64,000 nt of DNA from Bifidobacterium cebidarum. Its GTDB lineage: Bacteria > Actinomycetota > Actinomycetes > Actinomycetales > Bifidobacteriaceae. A program made the translations under genes and the position numbers. The notes beneath the pieces are model-generated. The model was given only the letters and a program-made list of their open reading frames with translations. It had not been told where the DNA came from and did no database searches. Shown in pieces: positions 1-10,086 of the stretch (position 1 is the stretch's first letter; each line of letters opens with the position of its first letter). The DNA lies in NCBI RefSeq assembly GCF_009193305.1, contig NZ_WBVS01000005.1, positions 62,001 through 126,000 of the forward strand, read 5' to 3'.

Positions 1-288
1 CGAGATTGAGATTGATTCGGAATCGGCAAGCACCACACCTTCGGGCAGCAACCCCATAATCGCCCGCAAGGTCAGGCTTTTGCCGGAGCCGGATTCGCCG
101 ACAAGTCCCACGGTTTCGCCAGGCTGCACATCGAAGGAGATGCCATCGATCAACGGCCGATTCCCCATGGCCGTTGTGATGCGCAGATCGTTGACGCGGA
201 TGATGGGCTCATGGCACGAGTCCGCATGACTTCCGGCGGCAGCGCCCGGATGCTCCTGATTGCTGATGATGGAAGCGTCTGCGTTCAT
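1..288 (-). CDS. ABC transporter ATP-binding protein, N-terminal part (runs off the window)
   Basis: This is the first 96 codons of an ABC ATPase on the minus strand. A Walker A motif, GESGSGKS, follows a GETVGLV strand at about residues 57-70, as in the DppD/OppD family that energises di/oligopeptide and nickel importers. The ATG at 288-286 overlaps the TGA of the upstream permease gene (287-285) in an ATGA arrangement, so the two are translationally coupled. The Walker B and signature motifs lie outside the window, so completeness cannot be judged. The substrate class is inferred from the operon, which encodes a solute-binding protein and two permeases. Confidence 0.85.
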   Translation of the reverse strand, partial: MNADASIISNQEHPGAAAGSHADSCHEPIIRVNDLRITTAMGNRPLIDGISFDVQPGETVGLVGESGSGKSLTLRAIMGLLPEGVVLADSESISIS

Positions 289-1094
289 ACCTGCCTCCTT
301 GCGTCGTTGAGGCCGTCGCCGATTAGGGCCAGCGCTATGCCCACCAGCACCACAGCAGTCCCAGGCAACGTGGACACCCACCAGCGGGTGGCGAGGAAGG
401 ACTGCCCGTCCGCAATCATCGTGCCCCAATCCGGGGTGGGCGGGGTGACGCCGAGACCCAAATAGCCGAGCGTCACAATCGCCACCAGCAACGCCACCAT
501 GTCGCTGACCAGCACGATCACCGCTTGGGAGAACACGTTCGGCAACATCTGGCGCAGCAGAATGGAGGTGTCCGAGAAACCCATCACGCGAGCGCTTTCC
601 ACCCACTCCTCCCCCGCGAGCGAGGCCGTGGCGCCTTTAACCGTACGCGCGAAGATGATCCAACCCATAATGAGGAAGGTCAGGAATATGCCGGTGACGC
701 CGGTACCGGTTACGAACGCCACGACCGCGACCAGCAGGTAGAACGGGAATGCGATCAGCGCATCGGAGAGCAGCGTGATGATGCGGTTCGGCCAACCGCC
801 GTAGTAGCCGGCGATGAGGCCGGCCGCCGTGCCGATAATGAACGGCAGCAGTTCCACGCCAACCATCAGCGCAAGGTCCACCCGTCCGGCCGCGGCCACG
901 CGTACCAGCAGGTCGCGGCCGAGCTGGTCGGTGCCAAACGGGTGCACGAATGATGGCGGCTGCAGCATGGAGGAGATGTCTTCCGCCGTTGGGTCGTATG
1001 GGGACAACAGCGGAATAATCAGTACCGCCAGCACGATGGCGGCAAGCAAGGCGACACCGGCCGCCAACGTGCGAGGTAAGTGCAACCGCTTCAT
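285..1094 (-). CDS. ABC transporter permease, DppC/OppC type
   Basis: A 269-residue inner-membrane permease. It begins MKRLHLPRTLAAGVALLAAI and has about six hydrophobic segments. The DppC-type N-terminal region (LSPYDPTAEDISSMLQPPS, then HPFGTDQLGRDLLVRV) is followed by a cytoplasmic EAA-like loop around ARVMGFSDTSILLRQMLPNV. Membership of the binding-protein-dependent transport family is clear. The start at 1094 is preferred over the more upstream open frame because it overlaps the preceding permease stop by four bases (ATGA) and removes an arginine-rich non-homologous extension. It forms the channel with the product of 1091-2092. Confidence 0.9.
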   Translation of the reverse strand: MKRLHLPRTLAAGVALLAAIVLAVLIIPLLSPYDPTAEDISSMLQPPSFVHPFGTDQLGRDLLVRVAAAGRVDLALMVGVELLPFIIGTAAGLIAGYYGGWPNRIITLLSDALIAFPFYLLVAVVAFVTGTGVTGIFLTFLIMGWIIFARTVKGATASLAGEEWVESARVMGFSDTSILLRQMLPNVFSQAVIVLVSDMVALLVAIVTLGYLGLGVTPPTPDWGTMIADGQSFLATRWWVSTLPGTAVVLVGIALALIGDGLNDARRQV

Positions 1095-2092
1095 GCCACT
1101 CCCCCGGCTTCCTGATGCCGTGCTTCGCCGCCAAGTCCGCCGCGCACGCGATAGTCGATGAGTCCGCCGGCAATCTCCACGATTATGGAAATCAGCACCA
1201 CGCCGAGCGCGCAATAGATGGCGATGGCCTGGATGAGCGGGAAATCACGGACGGTGATGGCGCTGAACAGCAGCGATCCCACGCCTTTCAGGCCGAAGAC
1301 CTGCTCGACCACCAACGTGCCGCCGACGAGGAACGAGATCTTCATGCCGTACAGCTGCAGCGCCGGCAGCAACGCATTGCGCAGCACATGGCGACGGATC
1401 ACGCGCTCGGGCAGATGGGCGGCGCGGAGCGTTACCACAAAGTCAGCACCGAGCACTTCCAGGATTCGAGTGCGCAGCGAACGTACGATAAACGGGGTCT
1501 GTGCGAGCGCGATGGTCAGTGATGGCAGGGCCATCGAATACAGCATGCCATCGATGCCGGGCTGCGTGCCGCCGACCGGGAATATTTTGAGTGTCACCGC
1601 AAAAAGCAGCACGAACACCAATCCAACCCAGAATTCCGGCATGCCAAGGGTGATGGTGGGCACGATGCGCACCAATTGATCGACCCATCCGCCTTTGTGG
1701 AGGGCTGCGGTCATGGCCAGCGGCAGGGAAATCGCCACGACCAGCACGGCTGAGCAGCCGATGAGCCATAGGGATACTGGCAGACGACTCAATACCAGCG
1801 CGCGTGAGGATACGTTATAGGCGATGGATTGGCCGGTGTCGCCGGTGGCGAGCAGGGTGCCGATGAACGAGGTGAACTGTTTGCCGATGGATTGGTCGAG
1901 ACCGAGCCGGTGATGCATGTCGGCAATCTGCTCGGGGCGGGCTTTGAGCCCCAACACCATTTGCGCGGGGTCACCAGGCACAAGGCGCACGATGAGGAAC
2001 ACGCCGATGGTGACGAGCACCAGCACCAAGAGCATATGAACGACAATGCCGCCCAGCCATTTGGCTAAGGCGGCAGGTCGTGATGTGGTCAT
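1091..2092 (-). CDS. ABC transporter permease, DppB/OppB type
   Basis: A 333-residue permease. The N-terminal transmembrane segment is followed by the DppB signature stretch FLIVRLVPGDPAQMVLGLKA, and the EAA-like loop HLPERVIRRHVLRNALLPAL sits near residue 235. It is the second channel subunit of the importer. The ATGA overlap with the downstream permease at 1091-1094 and the 39-bp gap to the binding-protein gene upstream indicate one operon, transcribed from about 3.7 kb towards position 1. The Shine-Dalgarno sequence before 2092 is weak. Confidence 0.9.
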   Translation of the reverse strand: MTTSRPAALAKWLGGIVVHMLLVLVLVTIGVFLIVRLVPGDPAQMVLGLKARPEQIADMHHRLGLDQSIGKQFTSFIGTLLATGDTGQSIAYNVSSRALVLSRLPVSLWLIGCSAVLVVAISLPLAMTAALHKGGWVDQLVRIVPTITLGMPEFWVGLVFVLLFAVTLKIFPVGGTQPGIDGMLYSMALPSLTIALAQTPFIVRSLRTRILEVLGADFVVTLRAAHLPERVIRRHVLRNALLPALQLYGMKISFLVGGTLVVEQVFGLKGVGSLLFSAITVRDFPLIQAIAIYCALGVVLISIIVEIAGGLIDYRVRGGLGGEARHQEAGGVA

Positions 2093-2131
2093 AGTGGTTA
2101 TTGTACGACCGAGCGGGTCATGAGGCCCGGA

Positions 2132-3706
2132 TCAGCCGATCTTGACGTCCTGGAAGCGCACGGAGTTGTTCGGCAGCACTTCGAGACCGGTCACGTTCTT
2201 GCGCACGGCCTTGACGATCTGCGGGGAGTACAGCGGGATGTACGGCACTTCGTCGGCCAGGGTCTGCTGGATCTTCTCGTAGAGGGCGGCGCGCTCGTCA
2301 CCGTCCGGGGTCACCTGGGCCTTCTTGAGCTCTTCGGTGACTTCGGGGTTGGAGTAGCTGGTCCAGTAGGACTTGCTGAAGCCGTCCGGGTCGGCTTGGA
2401 AGTCGATGATCGAGTCGGCGTCCGGGTAGTCGGCCTGTGCGGAGTTGATCATGATCTGGTAGTCGAATGCCTTGAAGCGGGAACGGAAGGTGGCGATGTC
2501 CACGGATTCGATCTCGAGCTTCACGCCGATCTTGGCGGCTGCGGACTGCAGCAGCTGAGCGGCCTGGGAGTAGGCGTTGTTGCCGGAGGCGAGCAGGATC
2601 TTGGCGTCGAAGCCATCCGGATACTTGGACTGGGCGAGCTCTTCCTTGGCCTTGTCGAGGTCGTTGTCCACCGGCTCGATGGAATCCTGGGTGCTGTATT
2701 CGATGGCCTTGGGCAGCACGGTCTTGGCGGTGTCGGCGTGGCCGAAGGAGACGGCCTTGGTCACATCGGAGCGGTTCAGCGCATAGGCGAGGGCGCGGCG
2801 CACGTGCACGTCGGAGAAGTGCTCGTCGGCGGTGTTGAAGAAGAAGGTGTGGGTCACCCAGCTACCGGCGGTCTCGACCTTGGTGTCGTTGCCGTTCTCG
2901 AGTTCGTCGAGGTTCTCGAGGGCCGGGTCTTCGATGCCGTCCACCTGGCCGGTCTTGAGCTGGTTCACGGCCTGGGTGCCGTCTTCCACGAGCTTGTAGA
3001 CGAGCTTGGTGATGCCCGGCTTGCCCTGCTGCCAGTAGTTCTCGTTCTTGGTGAAGGTCAGGTCGCCGGACTTATCCCACTTGGAGACGACGAACGGGCC
3101 GGTGCCCACGGGGTTCGCGAAGAAGTCGGCCTCGGACTTGCCGCCGAAGTCCTTCGGCACGATGCCGTTGGAGAAGTTGGCGAGCTCGGCGAGCAGCGGG
3201 GTGTACGGGCTGTTGAGCTTGATCTCCACGGTCTTCTCGTCCGGGGCGGTGACGGATGCGATGTCCGCGGTGAGCGGCAGGGCGGCATCCTTCTCGGCCT
3301 GGTGCTGCTCGATGGAGAACACGGCGTCTTCGGCGGTGACGTTCTTGCCGTTGGAGAACTTGAGGCCGTCGCGCAGTGTGAAGGTGTAGGTCAAGCCATC
3401 GTCGGAGATCTTGTGGGACTTGGCGAGCCAGTCGATGATCTTGCCGTCCTTGTCGAAGCTGACGAGCGGCTCGAAGATCTTGTCGATGGCGAACGCGTTG
3501 TTGGAGGTGATTTCGGTCCACAGGTTGAGCGAGGTCACGGCGGCGGAGCGCGCGTAGGTGAACGTGGTCTGGTCGCCGGAGGCGCTGGTGCCGGCCGTGG
3601 TGGAGCCTCCGGTCTGCGAGCAAGCGGCGAGCGAAATTGCGAGCACGGCGGCGGTCGCGGCCGTCAGAGCCGTGCGAAGGGCACTGAACGTGCGGGTCTT
3701 CTTCAT
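2132..3706 (-). CDS. ABC transporter substrate-binding lipoprotein (peptide/nickel family 5)
   Basis: A 524-residue extracytoplasmic solute-binding protein. The N-terminus is a lipoprotein signal: a positive MKKTR start, a hydrophobic stretch, and a lipobox LAAC whose cysteine is near residue 29, followed by a Ser/Thr-Gly-rich linker. The mature part has SBP family 5 features: IFEPLVSFDKDGKIIDWLAK, a TYTFTLRDGLKFSNG stretch, and VGTGPFVVSKWDKSGD. It delivers ligand to the two permeases encoded downstream. Family 5 covers peptides and nickel, and some members in bifidobacteria may bind oligosaccharides, so the ligand is uncertain. Confidence 0.9.
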   Translation of the reverse strand: MKKTRTFSALRTALTAATAAVLAISLAACSQTGGSTTAGTSASGDQTTFTYARSAAVTSLNLWTEITSNNAFAIDKIFEPLVSFDKDGKIIDWLAKSHKISDDGLTYTFTLRDGLKFSNGKNVTAEDAVFSIEQHQAEKDAALPLTADIASVTAPDEKTVEIKLNSPYTPLLAELANFSNGIVPKDFGGKSEADFFANPVGTGPFVVSKWDKSGDLTFTKNENYWQQGKPGITKLVYKLVEDGTQAVNQLKTGQVDGIEDPALENLDELENGNDTKVETAGSWVTHTFFFNTADEHFSDVHVRRALAYALNRSDVTKAVSFGHADTAKTVLPKAIEYSTQDSIEPVDNDLDKAKEELAQSKYPDGFDAKILLASGNNAYSQAAQLLQSAAAKIGVKLEIESVDIATFRSRFKAFDYQIMINSAQADYPDADSIIDFQADPDGFSKSYWTSYSNPEVTEELKKAQVTPDGDERAALYEKIQQTLADEVPYIPLYSPQIVKAVRKNVTGLEVLPNNSVRFQDVKIG

Positions 3707-3798
3707 TATGTTCCTCTTCTTGAATCCTCTGTTTTGGCTCAGGCATCGGCGCGATTACGCGAACGAACGCGTGCAGCTGACGCACCGGCCTGAAATAC

Positions 3799-3830
3799 AA
3801 AAGCGCAGTCCATCCTAGGATGGGCTGCGC
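3799..3830 (-). terminator. Rho-independent terminator of the GPH transporter gene
   Basis: On the minus strand the stem GCGCAG(C)CCATC pairs with GATGG(A)CTGCGC across a CTAG centre and is followed by TTTTG. It lies about 75 bp after the stop of the transporter gene (3906) and upstream of the binding-protein gene, so it separates the two transcription units. Confidence 0.65.
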
Positions 3831-3905
3831 CCTGCCGCAATCGCCGTCTTATCGCAGCGTTATCGGCATTGGTTACTACCGGTTATTAGGCGGGCAGGCA
3901 ACCGA

Positions 3906-5360
3906 TCAGGCGGCAGCGTCGGCGATGGCGCGGCGCTTGGCCAGCTCGGCGCGGATGGCCGGCTCGTTCTTCTCGAAGCGACGGTAGAAGAGCATGATGA
4001 AGATGCAGATCGCGTAAACGATGATGGGCAGCCAGATGAAGCAGAACTGGATGGCGCTCAGGGCCTGGGCGCTCTGCTGCTGGTTGGCCACGTAGCCGGC
4101 GGCGGCCATGATCTTGGACGGGATCAGGTTGCCGAGGCCGGAGCCGAACTGGATGCAGAAGGAGGCGCCGACCGCGGAGAGCAGACCGGCGGCGCGGATG
4201 CCGTTCTTCCATTCGCCGTAATCGACGGTGTCGGCCAGCATGGCGAACGGCATGGCGAGGGCCATGGCGGCGCCGAGGATGGAGATGGCCCAGAACACCA
4301 CGAACAGGGCGAAGCTGTGGGATGCGGTGAGCAGCAGGAGCTGGCCGATGATGGCCATGACCATGCCGAGAATCATCGTGTCGGTCTTGCCGGCCTTGCC
4401 GAAGCGCTTGGAGATGATCGGGATGAGGAAGGTGGTCACGAGGCCGAGAATCTGCATGCCGTTGAGCACGGTGGCGAGGTTCTCATTGTTCAGGTTGTAC
4501 TTGGCGTAGTACACAGCCACGGACATGCGGTCCTCTTGGGCGATCCAGAAGATCACGAAGGCGATGATCAGCGTGATCCACGGCCAGTTGCCCTTGATGG
4601 CGTGCAGGCTTTCCTTGAACGGCAGCGGGTTCTGGGTCTTCGGATCATAGTTATGCTCGCGGATGTTGCGGAAGGCGAACCACAGCAGCGCCACGGCGAT
4701 GATGCCGTAGACGGCGAAGGTGAACATGAAGCCGATCTTCTGATCGGTGTGGCCGGTGATGGCCTTGCCGGCCCAGTTGACCAGCGGCAGGGTGCACACG
4801 GCGGTGATGAAGGTGCCGAACAAGCCGCCGGAAAGACGGAAGGTGTTGGCCTTCACGCGCTCGGCCGGGTCAGGGGTGAGGTTGGAGAGGATGGCGGTGA
4901 TAGGCGTCTGGATGCCGGTGTACACGAGGCCTGCGGCGAGGATGTAGGTGATGGTGGCGTAGACGACCTTGCCGAACGGCGGCAGGTCAGGAGCGGTGAA
5001 CGCCAGGAACACGGTGATGGCGAACGGCACGGCCATCCACAGGAAGAACGGGCGGGACTGGCCCCACTTGGTCTTGGTGTGGTCGACGATGGACCCCCAC
5101 ACCGGAGCGGAGATGCAGTCGCCGATACGAGCGATCAGCAGAATCCAGCCTGCGGCGGCTGCGGTGATGCCGAACACATCGGTGTAGAAGAACATGATGT
5201 AGGTGCCGAGCGAGGAGTACAGCAGGTTGCCTGCCATATCGGTGCTCAGGTAGGAGACCTTCTCCTTGAGCGGCAGCGTGCCGTCGAAGGCTTCCTCAGC
5301 TTCGGTTTCCCTCACCCTGCCGGCGGCGGTGGCCACCTGGCCAGTCAAAGCAACAGACAT
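3906..5360 (-). CDS. GPH-family (MelB/LacS-like) glycoside:cation symporter
   Basis: A 484-residue, roughly 12-TM membrane protein. The GPH signature region appears as an aspartate-containing loop, IGDCISAPVWGSIVDHTKTK, then WGQSRPFFLW. The N-terminal FDGTLPLKEKVSYLSTDMAGN stretch is typical of bacterial LacS/UidP-like symporters. The start at 5360 (MSVALTGQ) is chosen because AGGAAGAG precedes it; an in-frame ATG 48 bases further upstream lacks a ribosome site. No glycosidase gene adjoins it, so the substrate (galactoside, xyloside or arabinoside) cannot be fixed. It is a single-gene unit closed by the terminator at 3799-3830. Confidence 0.85.
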   Translation of the reverse strand: MSVALTGQVATAAGRVRETEAEEAFDGTLPLKEKVSYLSTDMAGNLLYSSLGTYIMFFYTDVFGITAAAAGWILLIARIGDCISAPVWGSIVDHTKTKWGQSRPFFLWMAVPFAITVFLAFTAPDLPPFGKVVYATITYILAAGLVYTGIQTPITAILSNLTPDPAERVKANTFRLSGGLFGTFITAVCTLPLVNWAGKAITGHTDQKIGFMFTFAVYGIIAVALLWFAFRNIREHNYDPKTQNPLPFKESLHAIKGNWPWITLIIAFVIFWIAQEDRMSVAVYYAKYNLNNENLATVLNGMQILGLVTTFLIPIISKRFGKAGKTDTMILGMVMAIIGQLLLLTASHSFALFVVFWAISILGAAMALAMPFAMLADTVDYGEWKNGIRAAGLLSAVGASFCIQFGSGLGNLIPSKIMAAAGYVANQQQSAQALSAIQFCFIWLPIIVYAICIFIMLFYRRFEKNEPAIRAELAKRRAIADAAA

Positions 5361-5951
5361 AACTCTTCCTCTCTTACGCCTGTTTGGTGTGCGTGCGCTT
5401 GTTCGCAATTGTTTGGATTGTTTGTTTTATCGGTAATGTTTGCGCTATCACCGATTGCCGAAATGGTATGTTATGCCCCTTTTAACGCAAAAACGCTCAA
5501 AAACTACCATGCATGCGAATCGTTGTGGAACCGTTATGAACATGGCGCGAAAACGGCTTCATCGTTATCATTGCGTTGCTGTTTCGTTATCGTTTCGTGC
5601 TTTTTTGGCCCTTGTTGCCACGCTTTTGCCATGCGAAAAATTTCGCTTATGCGCCTCCGCGCATTCCCGCCACGTGAAACGTGATACGCGCACCGCTTGT
5701 AGGCAATCCACAAAAGGGCGAGCATGACTTTTCCGCCGCGCACAACGCGCCTGACGCTACGCGCGCGTAACCTCGACTAACAGAATGGCAAGAAATGTCA
5801 ACGCACGATGACTTTGCGCTATGACTTTTCCGCCTATGGCACTGCCGAGTTGCGGCTCGGTGACGGCCAGACACAACCCAAGACTTAGCCAACCGCAAGG
5901 CATTTAGCAGCACGCCGAGCGCACCAGCGCGGCATGAAAGAACAGGCACCA
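5361..5951. other. Intergenic region between divergent transporter and acyl-CoA ligase genes
   Basis: 591 bp without a convincing gene. The half nearest the transporter is clearly richer in A+T than its surroundings. GTTTGCGCTATCAC at 5438-5451 partly resembles the GTTA(G/A)CGCTCACA site found twice near the ara genes and could be a LacI-family operator for the transporter; that is weak inference. Short open frames of 60-100 codons cross the region on both strands but show no recognisable protein features. No tRNA or riboswitch-like structure was recognised. Confidence 0.5.
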
Positions 5952-7775
<1,824 letters not shown>

Positions 7776-7840
7776 GGTTGCGCAGGCAGCGCTTTCCTTA
7801 AAAAATAACGCTGCCACGCTGCCGCAACATGGGTTAGACG

Positions 7841-7892
7841 CCCGATTCTGATTGTTGGGACTTTTATTTGCGCCACAACAATCAGAATCGGG
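7841..7892 (+). terminator. Terminator after the acyl-CoA ligase gene
   Basis: A perfect 17-bp inverted repeat, CCCGATTCTGATTGTTG paired with CAACAATCAGAATCGGG, with an 18-base loop, followed by TGTTTTTG. It lies 65 bp after the stop codon at 7775. Confidence 0.8.
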
Positions 7893-8050
7893 TGTTTTTG
7901 TATTTTCGTGACAACTGCCGGCAAAGATGCAGTACGCAGGTATCCCAATCGGCTTGCCACATGATGTCAAAAAGAGCTTAATTGGGCTTCATGTGCCATG
8001 AATATTTGTCACCAGATTGCAATGGCGGTGTTTTTGAAGGATCGTGACAA

Positions 8051-8083
8051 AAAAGGCCGCTCCGGTTTCCCGAAGCGGCCTTA
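8051..8083 (-). terminator. Likely transcription terminator of the araBDA operon
   Basis: On the minus strand the stem AAGGCCGCTTCGG pairs with CCGGAGCGGCCTT (one G-T wobble) around GAAA/GG and is followed by a T run (TTTTTTG). It lies about 320 bp past the araA stop, beyond the two structured elements, and is the first classic intrinsic terminator in that direction. Confidence 0.7.
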
Positions 8084-8112
8084 GGCAGTTTCACTGGTTA
8101 AGAATAAGGAGG

Positions 8113-8289
8113 AAATTGAATAGCGCGTGCGGAGACCGCCGTCTGAAGGCGAAGGAGCTGAGCCGTCTAGCGGGTAGCCCGGTGGGCTGCCCGTAGGCGA
8201 GGGGAGCAGCTACGCTGCGACGGTTGGGCGCAGCACAACAAGGTACTTCAAGCCTGAAGAAAGGCGGTATACGCTCCGCTATTCAATTT
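8113..8289 (-). repeat. Structured long-hairpin element, copy 3 (araA 3' region)
   Basis: Perfect outer arms AAATTGAATAGCG (8113-8125) and CGCTATTCAATTT (8277-8289) enclose about 150 bp. Inside there is a second pairing layer (ACCGCC with GGCGGT) and several local hairpins. The internal block AAGGTACTTCAAGCCT (8240-8255) matches the araD element in 15 of 16 positions. Compared with the copies at 8315-8407 and 9976-10086 it carries an extra internal GC-rich arm of about 90 bp. The function is unknown. Confidence 0.6.
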
Positions 8290-8314
8290 TCCAATCAGTG
8301 GCGGCTTGCCGGCG

Positions 8315-8407
8315 CTGATTAATGTGTGTGTCCTCTAGGCGTACCGAGGGAAGGCGTACGAAGGTACGTCGACCGAGGAACAACGACGAGGACACCCCAT
8401 TAATCAG
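8315..8407 (-). repeat. Structured long-hairpin element at the araA stop codon
   Basis: The arms CTGATTAATG (8315-8324) and CATTAATCAG (8398-8407) pair perfectly and include the araA stop codon (8404-8406). A second stem, GTGTCCTC with GAGGACAC, follows, and the core contains AAGGTACGTCGACCGA (8361-8376). It shares the CAACGACGAGGAC block with the araD element, while its outer arms are different but self-complementary. Confidence 0.65.
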
Positions 8408-9921
8408 TGACGGTTGTCGAGACGGTGGTACATCTCGGACAGCTGCAGTTCCTTCTCGAACTGGCGAGCGGTGGTCTTGTCGTCGATGACGGCAAGTTCG
8501 ACACCAGCGATGCGGGCGAAGTCTTCCCAGGCCTCGCGACCAACGGAGGTGGTCATGCAGGTGTGGTGAGAGCCGCCGGCGGTGATCCAGCACTGGACAG
8601 CGGTCTTCAGGTCAGGCTGCGGCTTCCAGACGGCGCGTGCGCACGGCAGTTCCTTCAGGGAGCCCTGCGGCTCGACGACGTCGACGACGTCCATGAGCAG
8701 GCGGAAGCGTTCGCGCTCGTCGGCCATGGAGACCACGACTGCGTCCTTCTTCGGAGCGCCGGAGAAGACCAGGCGGACCGGGTCGGCCTTGCCGCCGATG
8801 CCCAGCGGGTGGATCTCCAGCTTCGGCTTGGCGATGGTGCCGATGGCCGGGGAGACCTCGAGCATGTGGGAGCCCATGTCGAGCTCGTTGCCCTCGGTGA
8901 AGTTGTAGGAGTAGTCCTCCATCAGGGAGGCGCCACCCTCGAGGCCGTAGCCCATCACAGCGCCGATGCGGACGAGGACGGCGGTCTTCCAGTCGCCTTC
9001 GGCGGAGAAGCCCCAGCCGTACTCGGACGGGAAGCGCTGCGGGCCGACGCCCGGCAGCTGCGGCAGAGCGCCGAGGTCTTCGAAGTTGTCGACGCCGGCG
9101 GTGCAGCCGTTGGCGCGCATCATGTTGACCATGGCAGCCTCTTCCTTGGCTGCGATGAACAGGGAGTCGTACTTGGCGTCGAGCAGAGCAGGGTCAACGT
9201 CGTACTTGGCCTTGTAGTCCTCGATGATTTCCTTAACCTGATCGTCCTTGACGGCATCGTAGGCGGCGACGAGCTCGTTGACGGCCCAGGTGTTGATGGA
9301 AGCGCCGAACACGCGCTCGGCTTCAGTCTTGTCGCCTTCAGTGACGGCGACGTTACGCATGTTGTCGCCCCAACGCATGACCTTCATGTTGTTGGAGGCA
9401 TCCCAGCCGGCGCAGGCGCGAGCCCAGGTGCCGACCTTCTCGGCGACTTCCGGATCGGTGTAGTGGCCGACGACGATCTTGCGCGGAATGCCGAGGCGGG
9501 AGACGATGTAACCGAACTCACGGTCGCCGTGGGCGGCCTGGTTCAGGTTCATGAAGTCCATGTCGATGGTCTCCCACGGAATCTCCTTGTGGTGCTGGGT
9601 GGCCAGCTGCAGCAGCGGCTTGGTCAGCACTTCGAGGCCACGGATCCACATCTTGGCCGGGGAGAAGGTGTGGCACCAGGTGATGACGCCGATGACGTTC
9701 GGGTTGGCGGAGGCTTCAACCATGAACTGCTTGACGCCGTCGGAGGACTTCAGGGTCGGCTTCAGCACGATCTTGGCCGGAATCTTGCCGGTCTTGTTCA
9801 GGTAGTCGACCATTTCGGCGGAGTGCTCAGCGACCTGACGCAGAGCTTCCTCGCCGTACAGGTCCTGGGAACCGACGCCGAACCAGATTTCCTTGCCCTC
9901 AAAGGGGTTTTCCATTGCCAT
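8404..9921 (-). CDS. araA: L-arabinose isomerase
   Basis: A 505-residue AraA that interconverts L-arabinose and L-ribulose using Mn2+. The N-terminus (EIWFGVGSQDLYGEEALRQV) is characteristic, as are HTFSPAKMWIRGLE, HEKEIPW-like QHHKEIPWETIDMDFMNLNQ and the metal-site region near GSHMLEVSPAIG. The length matches the family. The start at 9921 has AAAGGAGCC at good spacing. It is the last gene of araB-araD-araA. The 157-bp gap after araD contains a structured element that could make expression of araA partly independent of araBD. Its own stop codon lies inside another such element. Confidence 0.97.
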   Translation of the reverse strand: MAMENPFEGKEIWFGVGSQDLYGEEALRQVAEHSAEMVDYLNKTGKIPAKIVLKPTLKSSDGVKQFMVEASANPNVIGVITWCHTFSPAKMWIRGLEVLTKPLLQLATQHHKEIPWETIDMDFMNLNQAAHGDREFGYIVSRLGIPRKIVVGHYTDPEVAEKVGTWARACAGWDASNNMKVMRWGDNMRNVAVTEGDKTEAERVFGASINTWAVNELVAAYDAVKDDQVKEIIEDYKAKYDVDPALLDAKYDSLFIAAKEEAAMVNMMRANGCTAGVDNFEDLGALPQLPGVGPQRFPSEYGWGFSAEGDWKTAVLVRIGAVMGYGLEGGASLMEDYSYNFTEGNELDMGSHMLEVSPAIGTIAKPKLEIHPLGIGGKADPVRLVFSGAPKKDAVVVSMADERERFRLLMDVVDVVEPQGSLKELPCARAVWKPQPDLKTAVQCWITAGGSHHTCMTTSVGREAWEDFARIAGVELAVIDDKTTARQFEKELQLSEMYHRLDNRH

Positions 9922-9975
9922 AATGGCTCCTTTTATTTACTTCGTTGTGTGGAGTTTTCAAAAATCAATGCTGGA

Positions 9976-10086
9976 AGCACTGAGCTATCCATTTGATGCG
10001 TGCGGCCTCTAGGCGTGGAAGGCGCAGGAGTACAAAGGTACTTCGAGCCTTCCACAACGACGAGGACGCTCCATCAAATCAGTGCT
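9976..10086 (-). repeat. Structured long-hairpin element at the araD stop codon
   Basis: Outer arms AGCACTGA (9976-9983) and TCAGTGCT (10079-10086), next arms ATTTGATG (9991-9998) and CATCAAAT (10072-10079), then CCTC/GAGG, GTGGAAGGC/GCCTTCCAC and AGTAC/GTACT stems make a hairpin of over 100 bp. It takes in the araD stop codon at 10079-10081. The core block AAGGTACTTCGAGCCT is at 10035-10050. It sits between araD and araA, where it could act as an RNA processing or stability element. Confidence 0.7.

Larger units (their letters stand above)
7893..8403. other. Non-coding stretch downstream of araA
   Basis: No gene seen. It holds the minus-strand terminator-like hairpin at 8051-8083, a long-armed structured element at 8113-8289, and most of the araA 3'-end element at 8315-8407. 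Because araA is transcribed leftwards, all three lie in its likely 3' untranslated region. Confidence 0.6.

Noticed and set aside
2120..3793. Long plus-strand open frame opposite the substrate-binding protein gene
   Set aside because: Its product is Gly/Val/Leu-rich with no family motif, and it mirrors the high-GC codon bias of the real minus-strand gene.
8113..8289. Insertion-sequence or group II intron remnant
   Set aside because: No transposase or reverse-transcriptase reading frame, no target duplication seen, and related copies lie at gene ends in the same operon, so a structured element is the simpler description.
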